Shown here one piece after another: positions 23,085 through 35,390 of a DNA stretch of 64,000 nucleotides. The notes beneath the pieces were generated by a model, which did no database searches, was not told the DNA's origin, and saw nothing but the letters and a program-made list of their open reading frames with translations. Each line of letters opens with the position of its first letter. Position 1 is the stretch's first letter. Both the position numbers and the translations under genes were made by a program. The DNA comes from Hyperoodon ampullatus (taxonomy: Eukaryota; Chordata; Mammalia; Artiodactyla; Ziphiidae), in assembly GCA_949752795.1 (NCBI GenBank), contig CATKHW010000425.1, positions 1 to 64,000 of the forward strand. Direction: 5' to 3'.

Positions 23085-25252
23085 ATGGGCCTCTGCACTA
23101 GGATGCAACATGTAAACGACGGACTGCCCGAAACTTCCGGGACCTGTAGGCCACGTTCAGTTGAGGACAACTATACGCCAAAAGAAGGGCAATGGAGGCC
23201 TTCTTTCCTTAAGCCACTAGAAGGTGTAAATGTGAACAGCAAAAGTATCTCCCTTCTTCCACACCTGGGAAGTACAAAACTCAAAAGGAAAGTGCAGGGA
23301 GAATGCTCTGTGTTTTCTTTGGAAAAGAGAGCTTGAAGGGAAACGTTTTTCTCCTCACTGGGATTTAGAGTGTTGCAGTCTCAATTGTGGCAGGGAAACA
23401 CTGTTGTTCCATATCTTCTCTTCTTAACACAATCCGTTTCTCGTCACAGAAATAGGCAGGCCCCAGGTCCAAGGCAGCCTGTGTCAAAGCAGTGCTTTAA
23501 CTCCAGAAAGCCCTTACGAAATCATAGGCCACTAGGCTGTGCACTAGATTCTAAGATGTAGGCGAAGGCCTGCCCGACAGTTCTGGGACCTGTAGGCCAC
23601 GTTCAGTTGAGGACAACTATATGCCAAAAGAAGGGCAATGGAGGCCTTCTTTCCATAAGCCACTAGAAGGTGTAAATGTGAACATCAGATGTATCTCCCT
23701 TCTACCGCAGCTGGGAAGTACAAAACACAGAACAAAGGCGCAGGGGGAATGCTCTGTGGTCCCTGTGGAGAACAGGGCTTGAAACCTGACCTGAAAACGT
23801 TCAGAGTTTTCTTAAGGCACTAGAAGGTGTCAATGTGAACAACAGAAGTAAGTACCTTCTACAGCACCGGCAAGCCCCAAAGACCGAAGGAAGGCAAAGG
23901 GAGAGTGCTTTGTGGTCCCTTTGGAAAACAGGGTTTGAAGGGATTCACTAAGGATTGCTAGTGAATAGGTAAACCACATGGGACTACTAGCCTCGAGCTC
24001 AAGCTCTCTTTTTCTCGTCACACAGACAGGCAGGCGGCAGGTCCAAGGCAGCGTGTGTCAAAGCGGTGCTTTAACTCCAGGAAGCCTTTATGATGTCATA
24101 GGCCACTAGGCTGTGCACTAGATTCTAAGATGTAGGCGATGGACTACCCGACACTTCCGGGACCTGTAGGCCACTTTCAGGTGAGGACAACTATATGCCA
24201 AAAGAAGGGCAATGGAGGCCTTCTTTCCTTAAGCCACTAGAAGGTGTAAATGTGAACAGCAGATGTATCTCCCTTCTACCGCAGCTTGGAAGTACAAAAC
24301 ACAGAACGAAGGCGCAGGGGGAATGCTCTGTGGTCCTTGTGGAGAATAGGGCTTGAAACCTGACCTGAAAACGTTCAGGGATTTCTGAAGCCACTAGAAG
24401 GTGTCAATGTGAACAACAGAAGTATCTACCTTCTACAGCACCGGCAAGCCCCAAAGACCGAAGGAAGGCAAAGGGAGAGTGCTTTGTGGTGCCTTTGGAA
24501 AACAGGCTTTGAAGGGATTCCCTAAGGATTGTTAGTGAATAGGTAAACCACATGGGACGACTAGCCTCGAGCTCAAGCTCTCTTTTTCTCGTCACACAGA
24601 CAGGCAGGCGGCAGGTCCAAGGCAGCGTGTGTCAAAGCGGTGCTTTAACTCCAGGAAGCCTTTATGATGTCATAGGCCACTAGGCTGTGCACTAGATTCT
24701 AAGATGTAGGCGATGGACTACCCGACACTTCCGGGACCTGTAGGCCACTTTCAGGTGAGGACAACTATATGCCAAAAGAAGGGCAATGGAGGCCTTCTTT
24801 CCTTAAGCCACTAGAAGGTGTAAATGCGAACAGCAGATGTATCTCCCTTCTACCGCAGCTGGGAAGTACAAAACACAGAACGAAGGCGCAGGGGGAATGC
24901 TCTGTGGTCCTTGTGGAGAATAGGGCTTGAAACCTGACCTGAAAACGTTCAGGGATTTCTGAAGCCACTAGAAGGTGTCAATGTGAACAACAGAAGTATC
25001 TACCTTCTACAGCACCGGCAAGCCCCAAAGACCGAAGGAAGGCAAAGGGAGAGTGCTTTGTGGTGCCTTTGGAAAACAGGCTTTGAAGGGATTCACTAAG
25101 GATTGTTAGTGAATAGGTAAACCACATGGGACGACTAGCCTCGAGCTCAAGCTCTCTTTTTCTCGTCACACAGACAAGCAAGCCGCAGGTCCAAGGCAGC
25201 GTGTGTCAAAGCGGTGCTTGAAATGCAGGAAGCGTTTACGGTGTCTTAGGCT
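23085..25252 (+). repeat. Higher-order unit 11 (2168 bp): B-A1-A2'-A2
   Basis: B 23085-23530 is EcoRV-minus. A1 23531-24104 has CCACTAGAAGG where A1 normally has CCACTACAAGG, and a private AACATCAG. A2' 24105-24678 and A2 24679-25252 are ordinary; the latter ends with GGCTATGGG. Confidence 0.94.
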
Positions 25253-27420
25253 ATGGGCCTCTGCACTAGGATGCAACATGTAAACGACGGACTGCCCGAA
25301 ACTTCCGGGACCTGTAGGCCACGTTCAGTTGAGGACAACTATACGCCAAAAGAAGGGCAATGGAGGCCTTCTTTCCTTAAGCCACTAGAAGGTGTAAATG
25401 TGAACAGCAAAAGTATCTCCCTTCTTCCACACCTGGGAAGTACAAAACTCAAAAGGAAAGTGCAGGGAGAATGCTCTGTGTTTTCTTTGGAAAAGAGAGC
25501 TTGAAGGGAAACGTTTTTCTCCTCACTGGGATTTAGAGTGTTGCAGTCTCAATTGTGGCAGGGAAACACTGTTGTTCCATATCTTCTCTTCTTAACACAA
25601 TCCGTTTCTCGTCACAGAAATAGGCAGGCCCCAGGTCCAAGGCAGCCTGTGTCAAAGCAGTGCTTTAACTCCAGAAAGCCCTTACGAAATCATAGGCCAC
25701 TAGGCTGTGCACTAGATTCTAAGATGTAGGCGAAGGCCTGCCCGACAGTTCTGGGACCTGGAGGCCACGTTCAGTTGAGGACAACTATATGCCAAAAGAA
25801 GGGCAATGGAGGCCTTCTTTCCATAAGCCACTACAAGGTGTAAATGTGAACAGCAGATGTATCTCCCTTCTACCGCAGCTGGGAAGTACAAAACACAGAA
25901 CAAAGGCGCAGGGGGAATGCTCTGTGGTCCCTGTGGAGAACAGGGCTTGAAACCTGACCTGAAAACGTTCAGAGTTTTCTTAAGGCACTAGAAGGTGTCA
26001 ATGTAAACAACAGAAGTAAGTACCTTTTACAGCACCGGCAAGCCCCAAAGACCGAAGGAAGGCAAAGGGAGAGTGCTTTGTGGTCCCTTTGGAAAACAGG
26101 GTGTGAAGGGATTCACTAAGGATTGCTAGTGAATAGGTAAACCACATGGGACTACTAGCCTCGAGCTCAAGCTCTCTTTTTCTCGTCACACAGACAGGCA
26201 GGCGGCAGGTCCAAGGCAGCGTGTGTCAAAGCGGTGCTTTAACTCCAGGAAGCCTTTATGATGTCATAGGCCACTAGGCTGTGCACTAGATTCTAAGATG
26301 TAGGCGATGGACTACCCGACACTTCCGGGACCTGTAGGCCACTTTCAGCTGAGGACAACTATATGCCAAAAGAAGGGCAATGGAGGCCTTCTTTCCTTAA
26401 GCCACTAGAAGGTGTAAATGTGAACAGCAGATGTATCTCCCTTCTACCGCAGCTTGGAAGTACAAAACACAGAACGAAGGCGCAGGGGGAATGCTCTGTG
26501 GTCCTTGTGGAGAATAGGGCTTGAAACCTGACCTGAAAACGTTCAGGGATTTCTGAAGCCACTAGAAGGTGTCAATGTGAACAACAGAAGTATCTACCTT
26601 CTACAGCACCGGCAAGCCCCAAAGACCGAAGGAAGGCAAAGGGAGAGTGCTTTGTGGTGCCTTTGGAAAACAGGCTTTGAAGGGATTCCCTAAGGATTGT
26701 TAGTGAATAGGTAAACCACATGGGACGACTAGCCTCGAGCTCAAGCTCTCTTTTTCTCGTCACACAGACAGGCAGGCGGCAGGTCCAAGGCAGCGTGTGT
26801 CAAAGCGGTGCTTTAACTCCAGGAAGCCTTTATGATGTCATAGGCCACTAGGCTGTGCACTAGATTCTAGGATGTAGGCGATGGACTACCCGACACTTCC
26901 GGGACCTGTAGGCCACTTTCAGGTGAGGACAACTATATGCCAAAAGAAGGGCAATGGAGGCCTTCTTTCCTTAAGCCACTAGAAGGTGTAAATGCGAACA
27001 GCAGTTGTATCTCCCTTCTACCGCAGCTTGGAAGTACAAAACACAGAACGAAGGTGCAGGGGGAATGCTCTGTGGTCCTTGTGGAGAATAGGGCTTGAAA
27101 CCTGACCTGAAAACCTTCAGCCATTTCTGAAGCCACTAGAAGGTGTCAATGTGAACAACAGAAGTATCTACCTTCTACAGCACCGGCAAGCCCCAAAGAC
27201 CAAAGGAAGGCAAAGGGAGAGTGCTTTGTGGTGCCTTTGGAAAACAGGCTTTGAAGGGATTCACTAAGGATTGTTAGTGAATAGGTAAACCACATGGGAC
27301 GACTAGCCTCGAGCTCAAGCTCTCTTTTTCTCATCACACAGACAAGCAAGCCGCAGGTCCAAGGCAGCGTGTGTCAAAGCGGTGCTTGAAATGCAGGAAG
27401 CGTTTACGGTGTCTTAGGCC
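25253..27420 (+). repeat. Higher-order unit 12 (2168 bp): B-A1-A2'-A2, containing a diverged A2
   Basis: B 25253-25698 is EcoRV-minus, the second in a row, which breaks the haplotype alternation of units 7-11. A1 25699-26272 has GTAAACAAC, CCTTTTAC and GGTGTGAAGG. A2' 26273-26846 has CAGCTGAGG. A2 26847-27420 is among the most diverged A modules, with substitutions at 26870, 27005, 27055, 27115 and 27202. Confidence 0.94.
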
Positions 27421-29014
27421 ATGGGCCTCTGCACTAGGATGCAACATGTAAACGACGGACTGCCCGAAACTGCCGGGACCTGTAGGCCACGTTCAGTTGA
27501 GGACAACTATACGCCAAAAGAAGGGCAATGGAGGCCTTCTTTCCTTAAGCCACTAGAAGGTGTAAATGTGAACAGCAAAAGTATCTCCCTTCTTCCACAC
27601 CTGGGAAGTACAAAACTCAAAAGGAAAGTGCAGGGAGAATGCTCTGTGTTTTCTTTGGAAAAGAGAGCTTGAAGGGAAACGTTTTTCTCCTCACTGGGAT
27701 TTAGAGTGTTGCAGTCTCAATTGTGGCAGGGAAACACTGTTGTTCCATATCTTCTCTTCTTAACACAATCCATTTCTCGTCACAGAAATAGGCAGGCCCC
27801 AGGTCCAAGGCAGCCTGTGTCAAAGCGGTGCTTTAACTCCAGAAAGCCCTTACGATATCATAGGCCACTAGGCTGTGCACTAGATTCTAAGATGTAGGCG
27901 AAGGCCTGCCCGACAGTTGTGGGACATGTAGGCCACGTTCAGTTGAGGACAACTATATGCCAAAAGAAGGGCAATGGAGGCCTTCTTTCCATAAGCCACT
28001 ACAAGGTGTAAATGTGAACAGCAGATGTATCTGCCTTCTACCGCAGCTGGGAAGTACAAAACACAGAACAAAGGCGCAGGGGGAATGCTCTGTGGTCCCT
28101 GTGGAGAACAGGGCTTGAAACCTGACCTGAAAACGTTCAGAGTTTTCTTAAGGCACTAGAAGGTGTCAATGTGAACAACAGAAGTAACTACCTTCTACAG
28201 CACCGGGAAACCCCAAAGATCGAAGGAAGGCAAAGGGAGAGTACTTTGTGGTCCCTTTGGAAAACAGGCTTTGAAGGGATTCACTAAGGATTGTTAGTGA
28301 ATAGGTAAACCACATGGGACGACTAGCCTCGAGCTCAAGCTCTCTTTTTCTCGTCACACAGACAGGCAGGCGGCAGGTCCAAGGCAGCGTGTGTCAAAGC
28401 GGTGCTTTAACTCCAGGAAGCCTTTATGATGTCATAGGCCACTAGGCTGTGCACTAGATTCTAAGATGTAGGCGATGGACTACCCGACACTTCCGGTACC
28501 TGTAGGCCACTTTCAGGTGAGGACAACTATATGCCAAAAGAAGGGCAATGGAGGCCTTCTTTCCTTAAGCCACTAGAAGGTGTAAATGCGAACAGCAGAT
28601 GTATCTCCCTTCTACCGCAGCTGGGAAGTACAAAACACAGAACGAAGGCGCAGGGGGAATGCTCTGTGGTCCTTGTGGAGAATAGGGCTTGAAACCTGAC
28701 CTGAAAACGTTCAGGGATTTCTGAAGCCACTAGAAGGTGTCAATGTGAACAACAGAAGTATCTACCTTCTACAGCACCGGCAAGCCCCAAAGACCGAAGG
28801 AAGGCAAAGGGAGAGTGCTTTGTGGTGCCTTTGGAAAACAGGCTTTGAAGGGATTCACTAAGGATTGTTAGTGAATAGGTAAACCACATGGGACGACTAG
28901 CCTCGAGCTCAAGCTCTCTTTTTCTCGTCACACAGACAAGCAAGCCGCAGGTCCAAGGCAGCGTGTGTCAAAGCGGTGCTTGAAATGCAGGAAGCGTTTA
29001 CGGTGTCTTAGGCC
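27421..29014 (+). repeat. Higher-order unit 13 (1594 bp): B-A1-A2
   Basis: B 27421-27866 is EcoRV-plus with an ACTGCCGGGACC start. A1 27867-28440 is of the CACCGGGAAACC form with private ATCTGCC and GAGTACTTTG. A2 28441-29014 shares T at 28497 (TTCCGGTACC) with the A2 of unit 2. Confidence 0.94.
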
Positions 29015-30608
29015 ATGGGCCTCTGCACTAGGATGCAACATGTAAACGATGGAGTGCCCGAAACTTCCAGGACCTGTAGGCCACGTTCAGTTGAGGACAA
29101 CTATACGCCAAAAGAAGGGCAATGGAGGCCTTCTTTCCTTAAGCCACTAGAAGGTGTAAATGTGAACAGCAAAAGTATCTCCCTTCTTCCACACCTGGGA
29201 AGTACAAAACTCAAAAGGAAAGTGCAGGGAGAATGCTCTGTGTTTTCTTTGGAAAAGAGAGCTTGAAGGGAAACGTTTTTCTCCTCACTGGGATTTAGAG
29301 TGTTGCAGTCTCAATTGTGGCAGGGAAACACTGTTGTTCCATATCTTCTCTTCTTAACACAATCCGTTTCTCGTCACAGAAATAGGCAGGCCCCAGGTCC
29401 AAGGCAGCCTGTGTCAAAGCAGTGCTTTAACTCCAGAAAGCCCTTACGAAATCATAGGCCACTAGGCTGTGCACTAGATTCTAAGATGTAGGCGAAGGCC
29501 TGCCCGACAGTTCTGGGACCTGGAGGCCACGTTCAGTTGAGGACAACTATATGCCAAAAGAAGGGCAATGGAGGCCTTCTTTCCATAAGCCACTAGAAGG
29601 TGTAAATGTGAACAGCAGATGTATCTCCCTTCTACCGCAGCTGGGAAGTACAAAACACAGAACAAAGGCGCAGGGGGAATGCTCTGTGGTCCCTGTGGAG
29701 AACAGGGCTTGAAACCTGACCTGAAAACGTTCAGAGTTTTCTTAAGGCACTAGAAGGTGTCAATGTGAACAACAGAAGTAAGTACCTTCTACAGCACCGG
29801 CAAGCCCCAAAGACCGAAGGAAGGCAAAGGGAGAGTGCTTTGTGGTCCCTTTGGAAAACAGGCTTTGAAGGGATTCACTAAGGATTGCTAGTGAATAGGT
29901 AAACCACATGGGACTACTAGCCTCGAGCTCAAGCTCTCTTTTTCTCGTCACACAGACAGGCAGGCGGCAGGTCCAAGGCAGCGTGTGTCAAAGCGGTGCT
30001 TTAACTCCAGGAAGCCTTTATGATGTCATAGGCCACTAGGCTGTGCACTAGATTCTAAGATGTAGGCGATGGACTACCCGACACTTCCGGGACCTGTAGG
30101 CCACTTTCAGGTGAGGACAACTATATGCCAAAAGAAGGGCAATGGAGGCCTTCTTTCCTTAAGCCACTAGAAGGTGTAAATGTGAACAGCAGATGTATCT
30201 CCCTTCTACCGCAGCTTGGAAGTACAAAACACAGAACGAAGGCGCAGGGGGAATGCTCTGTGGTCCTTGTGGAGAATAGGGCTTGAAACCTGACCTGAAA
30301 ACGTTCAGGGATTTCTGAAGCCACTAGAAGGTGTCAATGTGAACAACAGAAGTATCTACCTTCTACAGCACCGGCAAGCCCCAAAGACCGAAGGAAGGCA
30401 AAGGGAGAGTGCTTTGTGGTGCCTTTGGAAAACAGGCTTTGAAGGGATTCCCTAAGGATTGTTAGTGAATAGGTAAACCACATGGGACGACTAGCCTCGA
30501 GCTCAAGCTCTCTTTTTCTCGTCACACAGACAAGCAAGCCGCAGGTCCAAGGCAGCGTGTGTCAAAGCGGTGCTTGAAATGCAGGAAGCGTTTACGGTGT
30601 CTTAGGCC
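29015..30608 (+). repeat. Higher-order unit 14 (1594 bp): B-A1-A2
   Basis: B 29015-29460 is EcoRV-minus with private GATGGAGTGCCC and TTCCAGGACC. A1 29461-30034 has CCACTAGAAGG in the first subrepeat and GGGACTACTAG. A2 30035-30608 has GATTCCCTAAGG. Confidence 0.94.
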
Positions 30609-31628
30609 ATGGGCCTCTGCACTAGGATGCAACATGTAAACGACGGACTGCCCGAAACTTCTGGGACGTGTAAGCCACGTTCAGTTGAGGACAACTATAC
30701 ACCAAAAGAAGGGCAATGGAGGCCTTCTTTCCTTAAGCCACTGGAAGGTGTAAATGTGAACAGCAAAAGTATCTCCCTTCTTCCACACCTGGGAAGTACA
30801 AAACTCAAAAGGAAAGTGCAGGGAGAATGCTCTGTGTTTTCTTTGGAAAAGAGAGCTTGAAGGGAAACGTTTTTCTCCTCACTGGGATTTAGAGTGTTGC
30901 AGTCTCAATTGTGGCAGGGAAACACTGTTGTTCCATATCTTCTCTTCTTAACACAATCCATTTCTCGTCACAGAAATAGGCAGGCCCCAGGTCCAAGGCA
31001 GCCTGTGTCAAAGCGGTGCTTTAACTCCAGAAAGCCCTTACGAAATCATAGGCCACTAGGCTGTGCACTAGATTCTAAGATGTAGGCGAAGGCCTGCCCG
31101 ACAGTTCTGGGACCTGTAGGCCACGTTCAGTTGAGGACAACTATATGCCAAAAGAAGGGCAATGGAGGCCTTCTTTCCTTAAGCCACTAGAAGGTGTAAA
31201 TGCGAACAGCAGATGTATCTCCCTTCTACCGCAGCTTGGAAGTACAAAACACAGAACGAAGGCGCAGGGGGAATGCTCTGTGGTCCTTGTGGAGAATAGG
31301 GCTTGAAACCTGACCTGAAAACGTTCAGCGATTTCTGAAGCCACTAGAAGGTGTCAATGTGAACAACAGAAGTAAGTACCTTCTACAGCACCGGCAAGCC
31401 CCAAAGACCGAAGGAAGGCAAAGGGAGAGTGCTTTGTGGTGCCTTTGGAAAACAGGCTTTGAAGGGATTCACTAAGGATTGTTAGTGAATAGGTAAACCA
31501 CATGGGACGACTAGCCTCGAGCTCAAGCTCTCTTTTTCTCATCACACAGACAAGCAAGCCGCAGGTCCAAGGCAGCGTGTGTCAAAGCGGTGCTTGAAAT
31601 GCAGGAAGCGTTTACAGTGTCTTAGGCC
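30609..31628 (+). repeat. Higher-order unit 15 (1020 bp): B plus one A1/A2 mosaic
   Basis: B 30609-31054 is mosaic (ATTTCTCG and GCGGTG, but GAAATC) with a CpG-losing A at 30701. The only A (31055-31628) starts like A1 (GAAGGCCTGCCCG, CAGTTGAGG), becomes A2 by CTTAAGCCACTAGAAGG near 31170, shows an A1-like AGTAAGTACC, and ends as A2. A single A replaces the usual A1-A2 pair. Confidence 0.93.
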
Positions 31629-33222
31629 ATGGGCCTCTGCACTAGGATGCAACATGTAAACGACGGACTGCCCGAAACTGCCGGGACCTGTAGGCCACGT
31701 TCAGTTGAGGACAACTATATGCCAAAAGAAGGGCAATGGAGGCCTTCTTTCCTTAAGCCACTAGAAGGTGTAAATGTGAACAGCAAAAGTATCTCCCTTC
31801 TTCCACACCTGGGAAGTACAAAACTCAAAAGGAAAGTGCAGGGAGAATGCTCTGTGTTTTCTTTGGAAAAGAGAGCTTGAAGGGAAACGTTTTTCTCCTC
31901 ACTGGGATTTAGAGTGTTGCAGTCTCAATTGTGGCAGGGAAACACTGTTGTTCCATATCTTCTCTTCTTAACACAATCCATTTCTCGTCACAGAAATAGG
32001 CAGGCCCCAGGTCCAAGGCAGCCTGGGTCAAAGCAGTGCTTTAACTCCAGAAAGCCCTTACGATATCATAGGCCACTAGGCTGTGCACTAGATTCTAAGA
32101 TGTAGGCGAAGGCCTGCCCGACAGTTGTGGGACATGTAGGCCACGTTCAGTTGAGGACAACTATATGCCAAAAGAAGGGCAATGGAGGCCTTCTTTCCAT
32201 AAGCCACTACAAGGTGTAAATGTGAACAGCAGATGTATCTCCCTTCTACCGCAGCTGGGAAGTACAAAACACAGAACAAAGGCGCAGGGGGAATGCTCTG
32301 TGGTCCCTGTGGAGAACAGGGCTTGAAACCTGACCTGAAAACGTTCAGAGTTTTCTTAAGGCACTAGAAGGTGTCAATGTGAACAACAGAAGTAACTACC
32401 TTCTACAGCACCGGGAAACCCCAAAGATCGAAGGAAGGCAAAGGGAGAGTGCTTTGTGGTCCCTTTGGAAAACAGGCTTTGAAGGGATTCACTAAGGATT
32501 GTTAGTGAATAGGTAAACCACATGGGACGACTAGCCTCGAGCTCAAGCTCTCTTTTTCTCGTCACACAGACAGGCAGGCGGCAGGTCCAAGGCAGCGTGT
32601 GTCAAAGCGGTGCTTTAACTCCAGGAAGCCTCTATGATGTCATAGGCCACTAGGCTGTGCACTAGATTCTAAGATGTAGGCGATGGACTACCCGACACTT
32701 CCGGGACCTGTAGGCCACTTTCAGGTGAGGACAACTATATGCCAAAAGAAGGGCAATGGAGGCCTTCTTTCCTTAAGCCACTAGAAGGTGTAAATGCGAA
32801 CAGCAGATGTATCTCCCTTCTACCGCAGCTGGGAAGTACAAAACACAGAACGAAGGCGCAGGGGGAATGCTCTGTGGTCCTTGTGGAGAATAGGGCTTGA
32901 AACCTGACCTGAAAACGTTCAGGGATTTCTGAAGCCACTAGAAGGTGTCAATGTGAACAACAGAAGTATCTACCTTCTACAGCACCGGCAAGCCCCAAAG
33001 ACCGAAGGAAGGCAAAGGGAGAGTGCTTTGTGGTGCCTTTGGAAAACAGGCTTTGAAGGGATTCACTAAGGATTGTTAGTGAATAGGTAAACCACATGGG
33101 ACGACTAGCCTCGAGCTCAAGCTCTCTTTTTCTCGTCACACAGACAAGCAAGCCGCAGGTCCAAGGCAGCGTGTGTCAAAGCGGTGCTTGAAATGCAGGA
33201 AGCGTTTACGGTGTCTTAGGCT
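31629..33222 (+). repeat. Higher-order unit 16 (1594 bp): B-A1-A2
   Basis: B 31629-32074 has ATTTCTCG, GCAGTG and GATATC (mosaic), TATATGCC instead of TATACGCC, and a private CCTGGGTC. A1 32075-32648 has CCTCTATGATG near its end. A2 32649-33222 ends with GGCTATGGG. Confidence 0.94.
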
Positions 33223-35390
33223 ATGGGCCTCTGCACTAGGATGCAACATGTAAACGACGGACTGCCCGAAACTTCCGGGACCTGTAGGCCACGTTCAGTT
33301 GAGGACAACTATACGCCAAAAGAAGGGCAATGGAGGCCTTCTTTCCTTAAGCCACTAGAAGGTGTAAATGTGAACAGCAAAAGTATCTCCCTTCTTCCAC
33401 ACCTGGGAAGTACAAAACTCAAAAGGAAAGTGCAGGGAGAATGCTTTGTGTTTTCTTTGGAAAAGAGAGCTTGAAGGGAAACGTTTTTCTCCTCACTGGG
33501 ATTTAGAGTGTTGCAGTCTCAATTGTGGCAGGGAAACACTGTTGTTCCATATCTTCTCCTCTTAACACAATCCGTTTCTCGTCACAGAAATAGGCAGGCC
33601 CCAGGTCCAAGGCAGCCTGTGTCAAAGCAGTGCTTTAACTCCAGAAAGCCCTTACGAAATCATAGGCCACTAGGCTGTGCACTAGATTCTAAGATGTAGG
33701 CGAAGGCCTGCCCGACAGTTCTGGGACCTGGAGGCCACGTTCAGTTGAGGACAACTATATGCCAAAAGAAGGGCAATGGAGGCCTTCTTTCCATAAGCCA
33801 CTACAAGGTGTAAATGTGAACAGCAGATGTATCTCCCTTCTACCGCAGCTGGGAAGTACAAAACACAGAACAAAGGCGCAGGGGGAATGCTCTGTGGTCC
33901 CTGTGGAGAACAGGGCTTGAAACCTGACCTGAAAACGTTCAGAGTTTTCTTAAGGCACTAGAAGGTGTCAATGTGACCAACAGAAGTAAGTACCTTCTAC
34001 AGCACCGGCAAGCCCCAAAGACCGAAGGAAGGCAAAGGGAGAGTGCTTTGTGGTCCCTTTGGAAAACAGGGTTTGAAGGGATTCACTAAGGATTGCTAGT
34101 GAATAGGTAAACCACATGGGACTACTAGCCTCGAGCTCAAGCTCTCTTTTTCTCGTCACACAGACAGGCAGGCGGCAGGTCCAAGGCAGCGTGTGTCAAA
34201 GCGGTGCTTTAACTCCAGGAAGCCTTTATGATGTCATAGGCCACTAGGCTGTGCACTAGATTCTAAGATGTAGGCGATGGACTACCCGACACTTCCGGGA
34301 CCTGTAGGCCACTTTCAGGTGAGGACAACTATATGCCAAAAGAAGGGCAATGGAGGCCTTCTTTCCTTAAGCCACTAGAAGGTGTAAATGTGAACAGCAG
34401 ATGTATCTCCCTTCTACCGCAGCTTGGAAGTACAAAACACAGAACGAAGGCGCAGGGGGAATGCTCTGTGGTCCTTGTGGAGAATAGGGCTTGAAACCTG
34501 ACCTGAAAACGTTCAGAGATTTCTGAAGCCACTAGAAGGTGTCAATGTGAACAACAGAAGTATCTACCCTCTACAGCACCGGCAAGCCCCAAAGACCGAA
34601 GGAAGGCAAAGGGAGAGTGCTTTGTGGTGCCTTTGGAAAACAGGCTTTGAAGGGATTCCCTAAGGATTGTTAGTGAATAGGTAAACCACATGGGATGACT
34701 AGCCTCGAGCTCAAGCTCTCTTTTTCTCGTCACACAGACAGGCAGGCGGCAGGTCCAAGGCAGCGTGTCTCAAAGCGGTGCTTTAACTCCAGGAAGCCTT
34801 TATGATGTCATAGGCCACTAGGCTGTGCACTAGATTCTAAGATGTAGGCGATGGACTACCCGACACTTCCGGGACCTGTAGGCCACTTTCAGGTGAGGAC
34901 AACTATATGCCAAAAGAAGGGCAATGGACGCCTTCTTTCCTTAAGCCACTAGAAGGTGTAAATGCGAACAGCAGATGTATCTCCCTTCTACCGCAGCTTG
35001 GAAGTACAAAACACAGAACGAAGGCGCAGGGGGAATGCTCTGTGGTCCTTGTGGAGAATAGGGCTTGAAACCTGACCTGAAAACGTTCAGCGATTTCTGA
35101 AGCCACTAGAAGGTGTCAATGTGAACAACAGAAGTATCTACCTTCTACAGCACCGGCAAGCCCCAAAGACCGAAGGAAGGCAAAGGGAGAGTGCTTTGTG
35201 GTGCCTTTGGAAAACAGGCTTTGAAGGGATTCACTAAGGATTGTTAGTGAATAGGTAAACCACATGGGACGACTAGCCTCGAGCTCAAGCTCTCTTTTTC
35301 TCGTCACACAGACAAGCAAGCCGCAGGTCCAAGGCAGCGTGTGTCAAAGCGGTGCTTGAAATGCAGGAAGCGTTTACGGTGTCTTAGGCC
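33223..35390 (+). repeat. Higher-order unit 17 (2168 bp): B-A1-A2'-A2
   Basis: B 33223-33668 is EcoRV-minus with private ATGCTTTGTG and CTTCTCCTCTT. A1 33669-34242 and A2' 34243-34816 carry the unit-7 set (GTGACCAACAG, CAGAGATTT, C at 34569) at an offset of 18810 bp. T at 34696 removes a CpG. A2 34817-35390 has GGACGCCTTC, which destroys the StuI site there. Confidence 0.94.
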
